Assembly (NCBI GenBank): GCA_023213315.1
Contig: JAKCPI010031663.1
Span: 1-64,000, forward strand
Source of the DNA: Euborellia annulipes
Lineage: Eukaryota > Arthropoda > Insecta > Dermaptera > Anisolabididae
Length of the DNA: 64,000 nucleotides
Direction of reading: 5' to 3'
The notes under the pieces were generated by a model. It was not told the origin of the DNA and did not search any database. It was given only the letters and a program-made list of their open reading frames with translations. Positions 22,552 through 34,903 of this stretch are shown here, piece after piece. A program made the position numbers and the translations under genes. Within the stretch, counting starts at the first letter, position 1; every line of letters starts with the position of its first letter.

Positions 22552-24162
22552 TGAAAAACACGACTAAAAGTTTAGAAAAATCGAATTCACTTTTTTTAAC
22601 TTTGCCCACCAACCATAGGTTGGGCAGGTAAAAGTAACGTAATCGTAAAAAAAATCGAAATTTTTTCCGAACCTGCCAAAATTCGTTTTGAGGTCCCCTG
22701 AATCCATTTAAGTAGTTTTTGGAATGATGTCTGTGTGTCTGTGGTAATTTTTTTCTCAAAAACTATTAATTCAATTGTTTTGAAATTTTGCACCCATAAA
22801 CTAGGGGTAGAGGCCAAGAAGTGAAAAGCTTTTGCTAAACATCGGACCATTAGTGGGCGAGAATATTTTTTTCTTACATAACCTATAATTTTTTTTATAT
22901 ATTTAGAAACTAGACTTTCTCCCGAGTAAAATGATATATAATATTTGTATCCTAATTTGTTATAAATTTGTTTAAAGTCATTTAAATTCGAAAATTGTGC
23001 ATAGCAACAGAGCAAAATCAAAACAAATAAATAAACGCGTTGCGTTATTTCTTTGAATAATGGAGGGGGGGGCAAAGTTGTGCGCTCGGCTTAGTCCGAT
23101 CCTTCATTTCAACTTTGGACCCCCCTAAAAAATTTTGACCATCCCTGAATGCAAAAAAATCGTGTATTTACGATATTCTGAATTTCTTTAATAGCACTAG
23201 CCTCTGACTTCCTGTTGCTTTGAGTATGTGACGATCAGGGCGCTGATTGGCCAGAATAAAAATAAGTTGAGTCCGAGAGGGAATTTTGCCAAAGGTGAGC
23301 AATTAGGAGTTAAGCTCTATTTCCAAGTTAGATATATGGATAGCGCTGAATCCTGAGTTTGATATTAGGGATGTCCAAAGTTTAAAAAAAACTTTAAGAA
23401 TTCGATTTTTCTGAACTTTAAGCCGTTTGAGGCACCAATAAATCACCTCGAATTTACTTAAACTGGAGTATTCCATTTGTGTTTTAACTATCTACATAGT
23501 GACGTCGTAAAAAAATTTAGAATATTCAAAATTAGAACCACTTTAAAGTAAATTATCCATTAAAATTTATTTTTCTCTATATCTCTAAAACTGTGCCTTT
23601 ATATATTTATTTAAGGTCTTGGGTTGCAGCGCCCTTTGGCCAACCGCCCCCCCCCCCAGGCATTTGGTCACGAGGGGTTATTTACGCGAATGCCTGGAAT
23701 TAATATAAAAGTATTTCGTAATCTCCTATTTATGCATGTTAGTGGCGGCTTCTCACTTTTAAGTAAATTTAATAAATTTAAAAAAAAAATATTTGTCAAT
23801 ATAGAATTCCAAAAATTTAAAATTTAAATTCTAGTATATTTTCATTGTTTTAAAAAAATTTAACAAATAAATTTTATTCAAATCTTATTGATTCAATAAA
23901 TAACACATTTCTACTTACAGCCAAAATACCGACTCGCAAATTCGGGCGCCCCTGAACCAATTACAACGCCCCCCCCTAGAGCGGGCGCTGTTGCCATAAC
24001 AAAAAGAAAAATATTTAATATTTTTTTTAGATAAGTTTGTTATTTTTTGTCTTAATACACTTTTTTTTGTAAAAATTTGAACGCTGCCAACGCCCCTTTC
24101 TTTATTGCGCCCGGGGCCGTCGCCCCCTCGGCCCCCCCCCTTGCTGCGGGCCTGCCTAGAAT

Positions 24163-25849
24163 GGGAAACCTGCGGCTAAATAAATGTCATCCAAGTTAAA
24201 TAAGAATCATATATAAGATTTCAAACACATTTTGCGTGATATATTGCTTGTTGAGAAAGAAAATCAGAGTATGAAGGCCCAATCATGTTTGCAATGTTCC
24301 GTGACCAAGTTATTATATTTTAAGAAATTATTTTTCTTTTTATAAGAGGAATTTTAAAAAATAATGGAATTTTTGAACATGGAAATAATTTAATGCCATT
24401 GCTATTAATAGAGAATAGGACTAAGAAAACAAGAAAAATATGAAGACCCGCTTTATATGGATAGCTCCGAGTTGACTGAGCTGAAGCTCGGTGTTTTTTT
24501 TTTTTTTTTATAAAATTGGAAATACTAAAAAAGTGCATTAGCATAGTACTAGAACCCGAATTTTCCCAAAGATGAGATCAATTTCATATTGGTAACGAAA
24601 ATAGTATAGAGGCATTTTTGAGAAATGGTGTTCTTACAAATAAACAAACTGTGAGGGTGAGTTGGGGATTTTGATTCTCCTCGAAAGTGGTTTTGAGGCA
24701 GAAAAGGAAGGTAAAAAATAATTGTTATGTAGGAATGGGTAAATGTGGTGTTCGCGGTGTACAAAAAACCCCAGGAAGTGGAAAATTTGTGGAAGGGGAA
24801 GTGAAGTATAAAATCTCGAATAATGAAGAATATAAGGAAAAACGTACACTGCTCGCTTATTAGACTATGATTTTAACCGGTCTTTTGCCTGTTCATCATG
24901 AAAAGATGATATATAATGCCTTCGTTTAATATTAAAAACTTTTTTGGAGAGATGATGAGAAAAACCAGCGTTCTCGCTCAAGTGACCCAAGTTTTTCATT
25001 TAAAAACAAACAATTTTTTTTCACCAATGGCCACAAATTTTTTACTACGGATATATCTTTAGAATGTTTATCAGACTTTTTATTTTCTTTTATATGATAT
25101 TTTTTCCTGAATAAAAAAACCAAAAAAATAAGAAAAATAATTTTTTCTTCCCATTCAAGAGTTTTCTTAGGTTCTATACGTTGAATATATATTGCTCTAT
25201 TTCTGTTTTCTTAGGTTCATTCTACATTTTATTTGGCAAATTTTTGGGCCATCCTCAGTCACAATGTGATTTATAATGGGCCTGATTCCAGGAACAATAC
25301 TAACTTATATTACAAATAACAGTGTATACAAATAACAGTGTTGCACTGAGAGGCCTCAGAAAATATTTGCTAAATAAGTTCAAGTGATTGAGAGTACACC
25401 TGACACTTCTATATGATATTTTTCCTTGAGAAATATAGTTGGTTTCATTTTTCCGAATCTTTATATAATTCATTTACCCAGTGCTAAACCACCTTTATTT
25501 AAATTTATGATTCCAAAGAGAGCAGTGAAAGATGGATGACAATGACATTGACATTTTTTTTAAGCCAAAATCTTAAATGAGCAAAATGAAGCAAATATTT
25601 GGAGTATATAATATTGACTATTTTTTGTTTTACTATATTTTCACCCCCTAATTTTAGTTTAAAACATATAGTAGAAAATTGGCTGGTAACTGAAAAGCTT
25701 AAAAGGAAACTAACAGCAATCAATGGAGATGAACATCTGGAGATGCTGCAAACTCACAATAAGACAAAAATAAGAGAAATACCGAAATAAGAGAGAAAAT
25801 GAAGGTGCCCCAGATGATAACGCAAAAATTGAAAGGAACTATCTCATTA
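24163..25849. other. AT-rich stretch without a supported gene
   Basis: No repeat family member or exon was recognised. The frames of 60-74 codons at 24,320-25,123 and 25,505-25,790 show neither splice sites nor domains. The last of these (25,599-25,790) lies just before the LINE remnant and could be a decayed upstream part of it. Confidence 0.4.
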
Positions 25850-26059
25850 AAATGGAAGCCAGAATTCCCCATAAGCTCCTAAAGTGGGTTCCACCAGAAA
25901 GAAGAAGAGGAAAGCCAAGAAAGAGATGGCTGGATGGAGTTGCCCGTGGAATTCAGGGATCTAAACGGCGAGGACTGCTTCGACCACGAGAGACTGAGGA
26001 TGCGGAAAACTGCCCACTCAGCAGTAACCCTGAACCCGGGCTCGACTATGTAATGTAAT
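25843..26059 (+). pseudogene. Non-LTR retrotransposon reverse transcriptase C-terminal remnant
   Basis: Translates as ...IPHKLLKWVPPERRRGKPRK followed by RWLDGVARGI, a motif typical of the region after the reverse transcriptase domain of many arthropod LINEs, where Trp-x-Pro-Pro-x-x-Arg-Arg-Arg-Gly-Arg/Lys-Pro and Arg-Trp-x-Asp recur. Only about 70 codons remain and no catalytic Y-x-D-D segment is present. It is a dead 3' fragment. The clade cannot be assigned from this much sequence. Confidence 0.7.
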
Positions 26060-27820
26060 AGTAGAAAAAATTTAGCAATATAAGATTAATAGTAAATATG
26101 AAACTGATATACTAGTGTAAATAGCTCTTGAGGCTTTTATATTACAGGTGGGCCGAATTAATTATTGACTTTTATTTAAAGTGATTTGGTTTTAAACTCA
26201 CCTTGAAGACCATTTCAATTTGGATATCCTCAATGATACGAAGAAAGAAAGAGAACAAATAGATGGCCATATTATTTATTATTTCATTATAGAAGGCTAG
26301 AAGGACAAAAAGCACAGTTTAGTAAAATGTTTAAAAAAATCATTATGAATTAATAGAATACTAATAATAAATTTATTTTAACTGCAAAAATGATTTAAAT
26401 AAAGTTTTAAATTTACCTTAAAATGTTAAACTTTCTCTTTGTATTAGGCATCATTAGGCCTACTATATGGTGCACAGTTTCTACATACAGGATATTACTA
26501 AACACTAATTCATTGACTTCGAAATGAACAGATATCAAGAATAATTAATATTAAATCAATTTTTAGAATAATTTATAAGATATCAGAAGAACAATTTTAT
26601 GGATATATATATCAATCGGAATAATTGATTCACTCACTCACATTCGATTCCCTCCAAAACTGTTCCGAATGAATGTACCAACAAAACAACTATAATTATA
26701 TTTTTGAAATAATTTTAATATATAATATTTTTAATACAGTTTTGTGTAATAAAAAAAATTTAGAATTCCTTCACGGGTAAGTTTCATATAAAATTTTAAT
26801 TTAATTAAGTTAAAGGCCTTGAGTGATATATAAAATAGTTTTATACAGTTGGCTCCTCTAAAATACCCAAACAAATTTAATCTCTTTGATAGTTTGCCAA
26901 TTTCAAAAAACAATTATTCTTTGACTTTTCTGGAAGCGTCTATAAAATAAAATTTTCATTTATCTAAAGGAAAAAACTCTGCATATAAGTTTAAAGTAAG
27001 CTTATTTTAAAACTTATAAAATGACAATCATTTCATTATTTTAATTGCTGTGACTATTTTAAACTCTCCATCTGTCCGATTGAATGAAATAGCTGAAAAA
27101 TTGCATTATCGATGATGGCAACAAGTATGTTCATTCGGATATTTACAGTTATTGATAGATGATAAACCAACTGCTTGTCCATCGACTGTGGGTAAGGTAA
27201 GCATTATTAAATAATAATGAGTTTATTTTTTAAAAAAGTAAATGAATAATCAAAAGTATTTTTATCGTTTAGACATTTAAGGATTCCTATTTTGATGCAA
27301 ATACCAAAAATAAGTACCAAACTCCGTGTATTTAAAATGTAATCTAATTGCTGGCGGAATCTCTAATTTAATACTTGAAAAAAACTGAATTTGTTCGAGA
27401 AAATTCAATGTATTTGATTATTAATTTAGTGTAGTCTTTGTCATTAAAAACAACTATCTGTTTCAGACAAGGAAACATCTTAGAAATTGGACAAAGAACG
27501 TTTCGAACATATTTGAGAAGTCTTTTTCTAAGATGGCACAACCCACAGCTCTAACTGCAAAAGACCAAAGTTAAAATCTGGATAGGCCATAGAACATAGT
27601 CGATTCGACCTCTCCTGAAACAAAAAAAAAGAAGACGTTCAGATGAAACTTCTGCTATAATAATAATGGTCAGGAGCGAGTTGAGGGGGGATTTTTTTTT
27701 GGAAATTTCCCCTCTGTGAATTCACGCCTGGTCATCATCTCAACTGAAGACATTTTTGCCATAAGACTGTGAGTTGAATTAAAACTTCAAAATACAAATG
27801 CGACTTCTACTTGTTTAGTA
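26060..27820. other. AT-rich stretch without a supported gene
   Basis: AT-rich with scattered A/T runs. A short open segment ending at a good donor (about 27,133-27,197, ...CPSTVGK then GTAAGC) was considered but lacks a convincing acceptor. Confidence 0.4.
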
Positions 27821-28022
27821 TAAGGCTGAACTAATTGAGCAAAAACGTTTTTGACTAATCGTGTCTAAAACGGTTTTTTCAAAGCTTTTCTATGGCTCAG
27901 CGCACACCGAGGAGGCAAAACACAATTGGACATGATTCGACAATATTGAACAAAATGTTTTGCCATTGAGCGTTTTGCTCAATTGGTGTGCGTTGGCATT
28001 GAGCAAAACGTTTTGCTCAATT
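27821..28022 (-). mobile_element. MITE copy, AACGCACACCAATTGAGC family
   Basis: TAAGGCTGAACTAATTGAGC with AAAAACGTTTTTGACTAATC, then CAGCGCACACCGAGGAGGC, GTTTTGCTCAATTGGTGTGC and CATTGAGCAAAACGTTTTGC: the same building blocks as 13,931-14,287 in opposite order. The right end is truncated or rearranged. Confidence 0.65.
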
Positions 28023-28544
28023 TTCTTCTGTTCAGTCTAAATAAAACATTTACCATGGAAATAAACAAATGAAATACTTTTTTTAAATATAAAGGGATTC
28101 AAAATATTTATAAAATTCAATTCCCACGATAGCATGCCACTATTTAAATATGTCCTCATTGTGATTTCTATTCTTGTACAAACATTTATCAACTATTCGT
28201 GACGGCTCTTTCATAATTGTTATTCCCTGTTGGAGCTTTGCATAATATAATCCAATAATAAAAATATGTATTTTGAATAATTAATCATGAAAAATAATAG
28301 TCTATATATAACCGCCCACATGAAAAGGTACCAAATCTTCATCAGGGTCAAAATTGAGTATTTATACTGTCTGTACAGGACACAATCTGCTAAGAAAGCC
28401 AGTATTTTTAAAATTTTTTATCATTTTTTGTTTTGAAGATAGCGATTTTTAAAATTTTGGTTAGAGACTTAAATTTTTATAATTTCTAGACAATATAGAG
28501 CAGATGTCCCAAAAAGGGGAATTTTTAAAATTTTATTTAAGGTT

Positions 28545-28705
28545 TTTTTCGGCATCGGAGGCCATTTAGACCCCGTCTCTATTTATTTCATTTGATTGAT
28601 ATTCAAATTCATATGAAATAAATTTTTGTCGCATGAGACGGGATGCGAATCCTTGACCTCTGGCACAAGAGGCAGAAACTCTACCATTGAGCCATGGCTC
28701 AAGGG
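28545..28705 (-). mobile_element. tRNA-derived SINE, family 2
   Basis: On the minus strand, GAGCCATGGCTCAATGGTAG is a clear box A and GGATTCGCATCCCGTCTC a box B, with the anticodon-like arm CTCTTGTGCCAGAGGTCAAG. The body ATTTCATATGAATTTGAATA and a tail with AATGGCCTCCGATGCCGAAA follow. The tail motif is shared with family 1 despite an unrelated head. An isolated copy of the tail is at 28,905-28,945. Confidence 0.7.
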
Positions 28706-29032
28706 CTAAAGGAGAATTAGAATAAAACATTCATATTCAACATTTTTATCTTTTTTTATACTATATTAACATAAACGATAAATTGTATAAACAGTATCAA
28801 TTGGCCAACCAACAAATAAACATACTCAAAAAAATTATTTTTTTTCCTTTATTTTCCCGGCTGTGCTAAAAAAATTATTAAGCAATATCAGTCCAAAATT
28901 TTTTCCCAGGTCTAAATGGCCTTTGATGCCGAAAATAAATAAAAAACTTTTTTTTTTTTTCAAAACAAAATTCATTGAACATTGTTAGGTTGTTTATTTA
29001 CAATTTTACCTATTCTCATTTTATACCCAGAC

Positions 29033-29458
29033 ATGTCAATTTTACAAAATTCTCTAGGTTTAGTTTCTTGCTTTTCCAAACCGTTTCGGCAAGCCTTCGC
29101 TAATATATTTATCGCTCGAGAACAGCCTTATGTATATTCCCAATGGGAAGGACAAAAGAAACCAGTCAAGACTTACGGTCTGGATTCGATTCCCGCAATA
29201 CTTCGTCAGGAAATTTTCATAAAAGAACTTTTGATAAGAGTTTTACCCGGCCTTGAAGTCAACAACATACGAATCAAACGTGTTCGTAATAACGCTCTTT
29301 TTATCAATTGTTTTTATCCTACATTTATTGCTCCTAAATATTATGATTATAATACAAAGATCATTGAAGAATCATTAAGGGAGATTATGAAGATTCCAAT
29401 TAAATTCCAACTTAATACAATACAACAGGAAGAGGCACCAAAAAAATACTATTTATAA
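29033..29458 (+). CDS. Mitochondrial small ribosomal subunit protein uS3m (MRPS24-like)
   Basis: The single coding exon gives 141 residues. The frame is open further upstream, but TATACCCAG just before the ATG is a good 3' splice site after a pyrimidine-rich run, so I start at ATG 29,033, with any 5' UTR exon upstream. The N-terminus (MSILQNSLGLVSCFSKPF) suits a mitochondrial targeting peptide. Residues 60-131 line up by eye with animal MRPS24: IFIKELLIRVLPG (61-73, family VFLRKF..GTFPG), IRIKR (79-83, family LVLKR), PKYY (101-104), then IPIKFQLNTI (121-130, family CPVRLHLQTV). Both end in Tyr-Leu. The protein would belong to the mitoribosome small subunit. Sequence identity is low, so the assignment rests on pattern and length. 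AATAAA at 29,467 is the likely polyadenylation signal. Confidence 0.65.
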   Translation: MSILQNSLGLVSCFSKPFRQAFANIFIAREQPYVYSQWEGQKKPVKTYGLDSIPAILRQEIFIKELLIRVLPGLEVNNIRIKRVRNNALFINCFYPTFIAPKYYDYNTKIIEESLREIMKIPIKFQLNTIQQEEAPKKYYL

Positions 29459-29474
29459 GCTTGATGAATAAAGA

Positions 29475-31160
29475 TATTCAATTAAATTTTGGGATATTTT
29501 ATTTTTCTTTTAAAAATTTTTTTTACGCTTGAGGTAGTCTTCCAAATACCACAATATCGACAGGCAGAAGAGACATATAGTATGTTACTAACGCTCACAA
29601 TGTTCAGTGCGTTTTTAGCGAAAGTTTGAAAAAAATATAAAATTTTGAAATTCTTAAAGGAAGTTAACTGCCTTAATTTCAAAAACATTTTTACATTTTG
29701 GATCTTTCAACTAATTAGATTAATTAAAATTTCATCTACTACAGGTTTAAAGCAATTTATTTTGAAATAATGGAGTGAAAGCGGGATCCCGGGGCCTTCG
29801 GAAGAGTTTCTATTCAAAACAATTTAAACCAGTGATATCGCTATCGGTTGGCATGACAGAGGCTCTGCCGTCTGTCTTTGTCGGGGATTTTAGGAAGTCT
29901 ACCTTTAAATAGTGTAGAAATATTACCCTTTGCTTAAGTAAACATTCCATATTTCGACATTTAGACTCCTCTCCTATATTTCTCATTAAAATTGCCTAAT
30001 TTAATTTAGAAAAAATATTTAATACAATATTACTTTATAGTTACATCCATTTATTTGAAAATAGGAAATATAACTAAAGTGAATAAGTTTTGTTTATATT
30101 TCAGGGCACATCTTTTAAAGTTTACAAAACTGAAGATTTATATGGACTTCCAAAAACGCATACCTTAAAAACAACATTTAAAGCCAGCCCCTGACTTGCC
30201 CTCTTATACAACGAACTTATATATACTAAGAAGAAAATACCTCGCTGCTTCTCTTTGGCCACTTACTCATTTTGGACAAAAATGAACTTAACCACTTATT
30301 CACTGGGCTGACTAATATATCGAAAATAATATAATTCTCCATGGTCACAGTTACGTAAATTAAAAAAAAATAATAATTTGGGTACTCAATTTATTATATA
30401 ATATTTATATAGTAATATTGTAATAAATATTTTTTTGAAATTAATTATTATTTTAATGAGAAAAATAAGAGCAAGGTCTAAATGTCGAAATTGAATGTTT
30501 ACTTATACAAAGGGAGAGGGGGGAGGGGAGGTTTATGATTTGCTTATTATTGCAGACGAGGGCCGGGAGTCTAAAACAACAATATTTTCTCGTGGAATTA
30601 TTAAAGTGAAATTATTTTTTTTTTTAATTATTTTTAAAAAGCTTGAAACTCAAAACTAGACATTTTTTAATGATTCACAAATAAAAAAGCTATAAAGACC
30701 TGATAAAGACGTTAAATGTTTTTAAAGATTAATTTGTATAGCCCACCTCAAACCCAGATGATAATCTGGGCTATCTACTAACTCCTATATAAATGCCATT
30801 TTTATAAACTGCATACTTTAATAATAATCTTTTTTCCTCTAGTTCAGCTGACACAAGATGAAAACTCAGACAAAATCAGATCAACCCGAAGAAACTTCTT
30901 GATTGACAATGTGTCTTGAACACAGACCAAACACTATCCTACCTTAGGAAGGTCTTGTGTCAACATCATCTCGGTACTGAGATCTCCAGTATTTTTACGC
31001 CTATTTCTTTTTTGTTAGTATCTTCTTATATATTTATTTATTGTTAATTTTCTGATATTCTATAATTTTGATTATCTGAAGATAATAGAATAAACTTTTA
31101 ATTTTGCCACTGCCACTTTAGGCAGAATTCGTTCCCCTACAAAAAATATTTTAAAATAAA
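29475..31160. other. Intergenic, no gene recognised
   Basis: AT-rich with one GC-richer patch (about 29,775-29,890) of unknown origin and a small palindrome at 30,752-30,776 (AGCCCA/TGGGCT arms around AGATGATAATCT). A 14-codon frame near 30,860 was not accepted. Confidence 0.4.
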
Positions 31161-31167
31161 TAGTTAT

Positions 31168-31245
31168 GAGGAGGCTAATCGGATAAGCTGCGGATTACGA
31201 ATCTAGAGTTGCTACCCAACTCGGATTCAAATCCCACTTACCGTG
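31168..31245 (+). repeat. Degenerate tRNA-like sequence (SINE head)
   Basis: GAGGCTAATCGGATAAGC resembles box A of an Arg-type tRNA, and CGGATTCAAATCCCAC is a box B. The acceptor stem does not pair properly and an A/T-rich tail follows, so it is more likely a SINE head or tRNA pseudogene than a working tRNA. Confidence 0.45.
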
Positions 31246-31479
31246 AAAATTTTCAAACATTGCCAATGTCACCTCCATCTCTCTGTTAATGGAGTTAATC
31301 TCTATTGAGAGATTGTAGGAAAAAAAAAGAAAAAAAAATTATAAAAGGATTAATATGTTAAAAGAAAAAAAATGATAATTTTTTATGAAATGTTAATTTA
31401 TTAAATCAACAAAAAATGACTTCATACATCGGACTTGAAGATGGGGAAAGATGCACAGTGAGATATGGAGACCAAATGC

Positions 31480-33423
31480 CTAAGCCTTGGCCAAATGAGC
31501 ACCTTCGGGTCGGAATCCTTGTTCGTCAGCAACGTAGGTATAGGAAATGGGTGTTCCGTCAGGACTTGTGTATGAAACTGATCCTTGTTTTACAAGCACG
31601 TAATCATCACCCTCAGCGTTTGGTTTCAATGCTCCTTGCTCAGTCAGCTGGGTACCATCACCAGATTTATAGCTGAAACATGGAAATCACATTTTTTACT
31701 TAAATTTATTACTATGAGCAATCATTTGTCGAAAAGATTCTAAAAAATTATTTTTAAATAGAATTAATATTTATATATATATATATATATTTATTTTTTA
31801 TGTCTTTAACAGTAAACAGTTCTAATTTTTTTTATTAACATATGAAGCAATATATTTGATAATTGTTATTAAAGATTTTTTTTTACTTGTCACATTTTAA
31901 ATACTTTTGTATACTTCTTACGATTGTTAGTTTTCGTGTCAATGTTTTATGTGCAACTCAACAGTTAGCACCATCATTAAACTATATACTGCTCTGAAAA
32001 CCATCTATTTCTGGCAGGTAATTCAAAACTTTGTTTCTTGTTATAGATTTCCGGCATCTGAACCATAGGCGAGCGAGGGAAATGGATTGTGATTCTCGGA
32101 CGGACAGCAAAACTGTATTTCATTTGAACAAATACGCTAAAACAAAGATAAAATAAGATATTACCTAAGGGAGAATTGACCAGCTTCATCTCGAACTTCA
32201 CTGTGTTCCACGATGGGAATGACATCGGCGACAACGAAAGCCACAAGGGCGAGGAAGATGACAAATGTCTGGAAATGTAAGAATATATTATCAAATGCCT
32301 TTTCAACTGCTGATAATAATTCAAGCAATGGGATAAGAAAAAAATCTGTTGTGACTAGTCACACAGCGCACAACTTTTATTTACCTTCGGTAATCAAAAG
32401 TTGTATAGCCTGTGCTTTCACACCAGATTTTTCTGTGTCGAGATATATTTAGTTTCCCATAGCACCTTAGTTCCAAAATTAACCACTTAGGTTTTGTATT
32501 TTAAATATTGACTACTTGAAATAAAATATAGTTATTTTTCAAAATTTTAATCTCATATTTGGATGGGAGTAAAATTATTTAGTATATGTGAGGTTTCATG
32601 TGAGGAAATACTAAATAATTTTACTTATAAAGATGTTTCACGGAAAACCTACACCACTTTCCCTCCAAACTATCATATTTGGATATTTTATACACAATAA
32701 ATAAATACAAAATTTTATAATAATTGGAAAATTTTTTTTTAAATGTGTAAAAAGTTCCTAGGGGATACCCCCTTGTGAATCGAAATTTACATGCAAATCC
32801 CCAATTTAACATTGATCGAAAAAAAAAACTGAAAAAGTATTTCAGTAAAGTACTGGTAGATTTTTTTTTTTGTTCTGGCCCATTTTCACGTCTCGGGAGG
32901 GTGCCTAACTTAAATATAAAATTTCAACCTCATAGCTCATTTCCACACACACAGACCTATTTGCGGGACCCACTTTTTTGGACTCAGCCTCAAAACATGT
33001 ATTTTCATCAAAATGTCGGCATGGAATTTTTGACATGATCGCATTACTTTAAGTAATGTTAAAAAAAATAATTTTTTAATATAGTAGAATGAAGAATCGT
33101 AAAACTTTATTTTTTAAATATTTGTCTTTGTTATTTAATCGCATCTTTCTTTTAATTAAATTCTCTTAAAAAAAAAATGATTTTTCTCTTAATGTTATTA
33201 AAAAGAAAAAAAATATTATTTTCTAATAAAGAAGAAGAGAAATGATAAAGTTAAAATTTAATCTCAAGATATGAGATGAGATTTTGTCACCTTAATAAAA
33301 ATTTAGGATCAGAAGAAGAGTTTATATATAAAAAAAAAAAAAAAAACGTAAAACGTTCTTTTTCCTTTCCCCTAATAATAATATAAAGATTTTATGGGTT
33401 GTGGTGGCACTTACAGCTTTCAT
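31480..33423 (-). CDS. Cuticle protein with RR-1 chitin-binding domain
   Basis: Three coding exons on the minus strand, 33,423-33,415, 32,268-32,165 and 31,672-31,480, join in phase into 101 residues. Exon 1 codes only for Met-Lys-Ala, the usual arrangement in arthropod cuticle genes. Residues 1-17 (MKATFVIFLALVAFVVA) are a signal peptide for secretion into the cuticle. Residues about 36-98 form the chitin-binding Rebers-Riddiford domain: TEQGALKP, then G68-x8-G77-x6-Y84-x-A86-x-E88-x-G90-F91, the signature spacing. The Pro expected eight residues after F91 is Ala (HLAKA end). There is no linker between domain and C-terminus, so the protein is nearly all domain, and the EQG and YVADEQGF wording favours RR-1 (soft cuticle). 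AATAAA lies at 31,402-31,397 on the minus strand. It probably binds chitin as a structural component. Confidence 0.9.
32335..33050 (+). repeat. Scattered pieces of the double-palindrome element in intron 1 of the cuticle gene
   Basis: A near-complete head palindrome is at 32,340-32,435 (AAAAATCTGTTGTGACTAGT ... CACACCAGATTTTTCTGTG). Body and tail pieces follow at 32,820-33,050 (AACTGAAAAAGTATTTCAGT, CTAACTTAAATATAAAATTT, CATGGAATTTTTGACATG). The A/T-rich stretch between (32,490-32,815) repeats about 17,430-17,590 (TTTTAATCTCATATTTGGAT, then GAAATTTACATGCAAATCCC). Confidence 0.6.
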
Positions 33424-33504
33424 AGTGATGGTCTTTCTGTCTTCGGATTGTCCTATGGATGAAGAGTACTCGATTGCTGTGTGCTGCCCTAACTTTTCCC
33501 TTCT

Positions 33505-33512
33505 CTTATATA
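33505..33512 (-). promoter_or_regulatory. TATA box of the cuticle protein gene
   Basis: TATATAAG on the minus strand lies 82 bases upstream of the cuticle gene ATG, leaving a start site about 30 bases downstream and a 5' UTR of roughly 50 bases. The stretch between is GC-richer than the surroundings. Confidence 0.6.
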
Positions 33513-34004
33513 GCAGAAAAATGTTGTTTGTTTCATCGGGAATAACAAACGAGGGATTGCACTTTCTCATTATAAATTCCATTTCTCTTTAAATTTTAAA
33601 TGAACTAATAATAAAAACGCCATCAAAATGTTAAAAAGAGCCCTCACTCATGACTCTAAGTTTCGATCAAATTTAAAATAAAAATTACACGTTTTACTTA
33701 ACTTAATATAAAATATTTGATATTACTTTTCATTTATATTTACTTCAAATTTTTCTTTGCTATTTTCTGATCGTGCTCTCTTAAGCCGGCCATACATAAT
33801 GTGATATTTAATTTGGCCTATGGTCATTTACGACAAAGCCAAATCTATCCTAATGCAAAATTTGTTTCCAAATTTTACTTAATAACAGTTAGGATAAATT
33901 TTTAGAGTAATAAATATGATTATTTTATTAAAATTTACTAAACATAAGATAAAGTTGAAGCTGAGTGAGGACAAATTTTTTGAATTAATAAAATATTTTT
34001 TAAA

Positions 34005-34225
34005 TAATCTTCTTCTTTTACCCTTGCCGGGGTGCGGGAACTCTTTCTATCCATTCCCCCATATCATGTGTTTTTGCGACCGGGAAGGATAGGACAGGCC
34101 GGCCCTTCGCACCTGTTGAAAATATAGAAGAAAGAGACAGGCTATATAAAGAAAAGAAGGACTTTCTGTCCCAGCTCGGGCCTTGATTAAATGGTAGTAT
34201 CCGCCTCTTGTTCTAGGGGTCTAAA
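34005..34225 (+). repeat. Dispersed GC-richer repeat plus SINE head fragment
   Basis: TCTTCTTCTTTTACCCTTGC, TTTTTGCGACCGGGAAGGAT and GACAGGCCGGCCC match 38,165-38,250 closely, defining a family with at least two copies. From 34,175 a truncated tRNA-like head follows (GATTAAATGGTAGTATCCGC). Confidence 0.55.
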
Positions 34226-34903
34226 TATAAAATAAATATAATATAAAATATATATAAATCCCCTAATAGGATAGAATAAAGAAATCCACCTTGAATTCTA
34301 ACTCTAAAGAGAGAAAAATTAAATTGTATCATCTGTCAAAGTTCCTCAGCATAAATCAGTTCATATTTCTTTTTCATTTCATAATTATTTGTCAATCATA
34401 TTTTTCAGTTAGATTATATAAAATTATATTTAACAAATGTGTTATATAATATAAAGGAGCAATTTGAGAGGTAAAAATGATTAAAAATGATTGAGGATTA
34501 TTTTTAGTCATTTTTACTCGGGCCTGAATTAAAAAAATGCAACTTGAAAAAAATAAGGACCACCTTAATGTATATATTTCTTTTTATGCAGAAACTCGCT
34601 CAGAGGAACGGCGCGGTACATTTTTATTTCACTTCATCTCCAATATAGAGCTAATTTACATTTGTTGCATAGAGATTCAACACAGAGGGGAGCTTCACTA
34701 TACCTTCAAGCTTCAAGAACTGTCTTTCTATCTTTATCAGCTGATAATTATATATGTAAGTATTATTTGTTTTAAGACGAAATATTTCTATGTCAAATGA
34801 TATATCACATCCTCAATAAATCTCAATCCACATCCTCACAAAAATAAATAGAATGTTTTGCAATTAATGACGATTTAATCTCTATTCATTTTTAAATTTT
34901 AAG

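Larger units (their letters stand above)
20936..24162. mobile_element. 3.2-kb hAT-type composite with perfect 8-bp target duplication
   Basis: CCTAGAAT occurs at 20,936-20,943 and again at 24,155-24,162. Between them the element starts CAGGGCCGCAGCAAGG and ends in the mirror CCTTGCTGCGGGCCTG, with sub-terminal GCGCCCGGGGCC on both sides. Both the 8-bp duplication and the CAGGG termini fit hAT elements. No transposase frame remains. The interior has been invaded by at least three others: an inverted-repeat element (21,390-21,972), a double-palindrome copy (21,510-21,872) and a smaller hAT (22,294-22,551). Confidence 0.8.

Noticed and set aside
22379..23075. Overlapping minus-strand frames of 126 and 159 codons
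   Set aside because: They run across the hAT-type element at 22,294-22,551 and neighbouring dispersed repeats, so the frame is incidental.
27133..27197. Possible plus-strand exon ending at GTAAGC
   Set aside because: Good donor but no convincing acceptor, and no neighbouring exon to join.
28982..29032. Upstream extension of the MRPS24-like protein
   Set aside because: It begins with TTG, is hydrophobic in a way expected from a pyrimidine tract, and ends at a splice acceptor just before the ATG.
31416..31676. 86-codon plus-strand frame
   Set aside because: Antisense shadow of the third exon of the cuticle protein gene.
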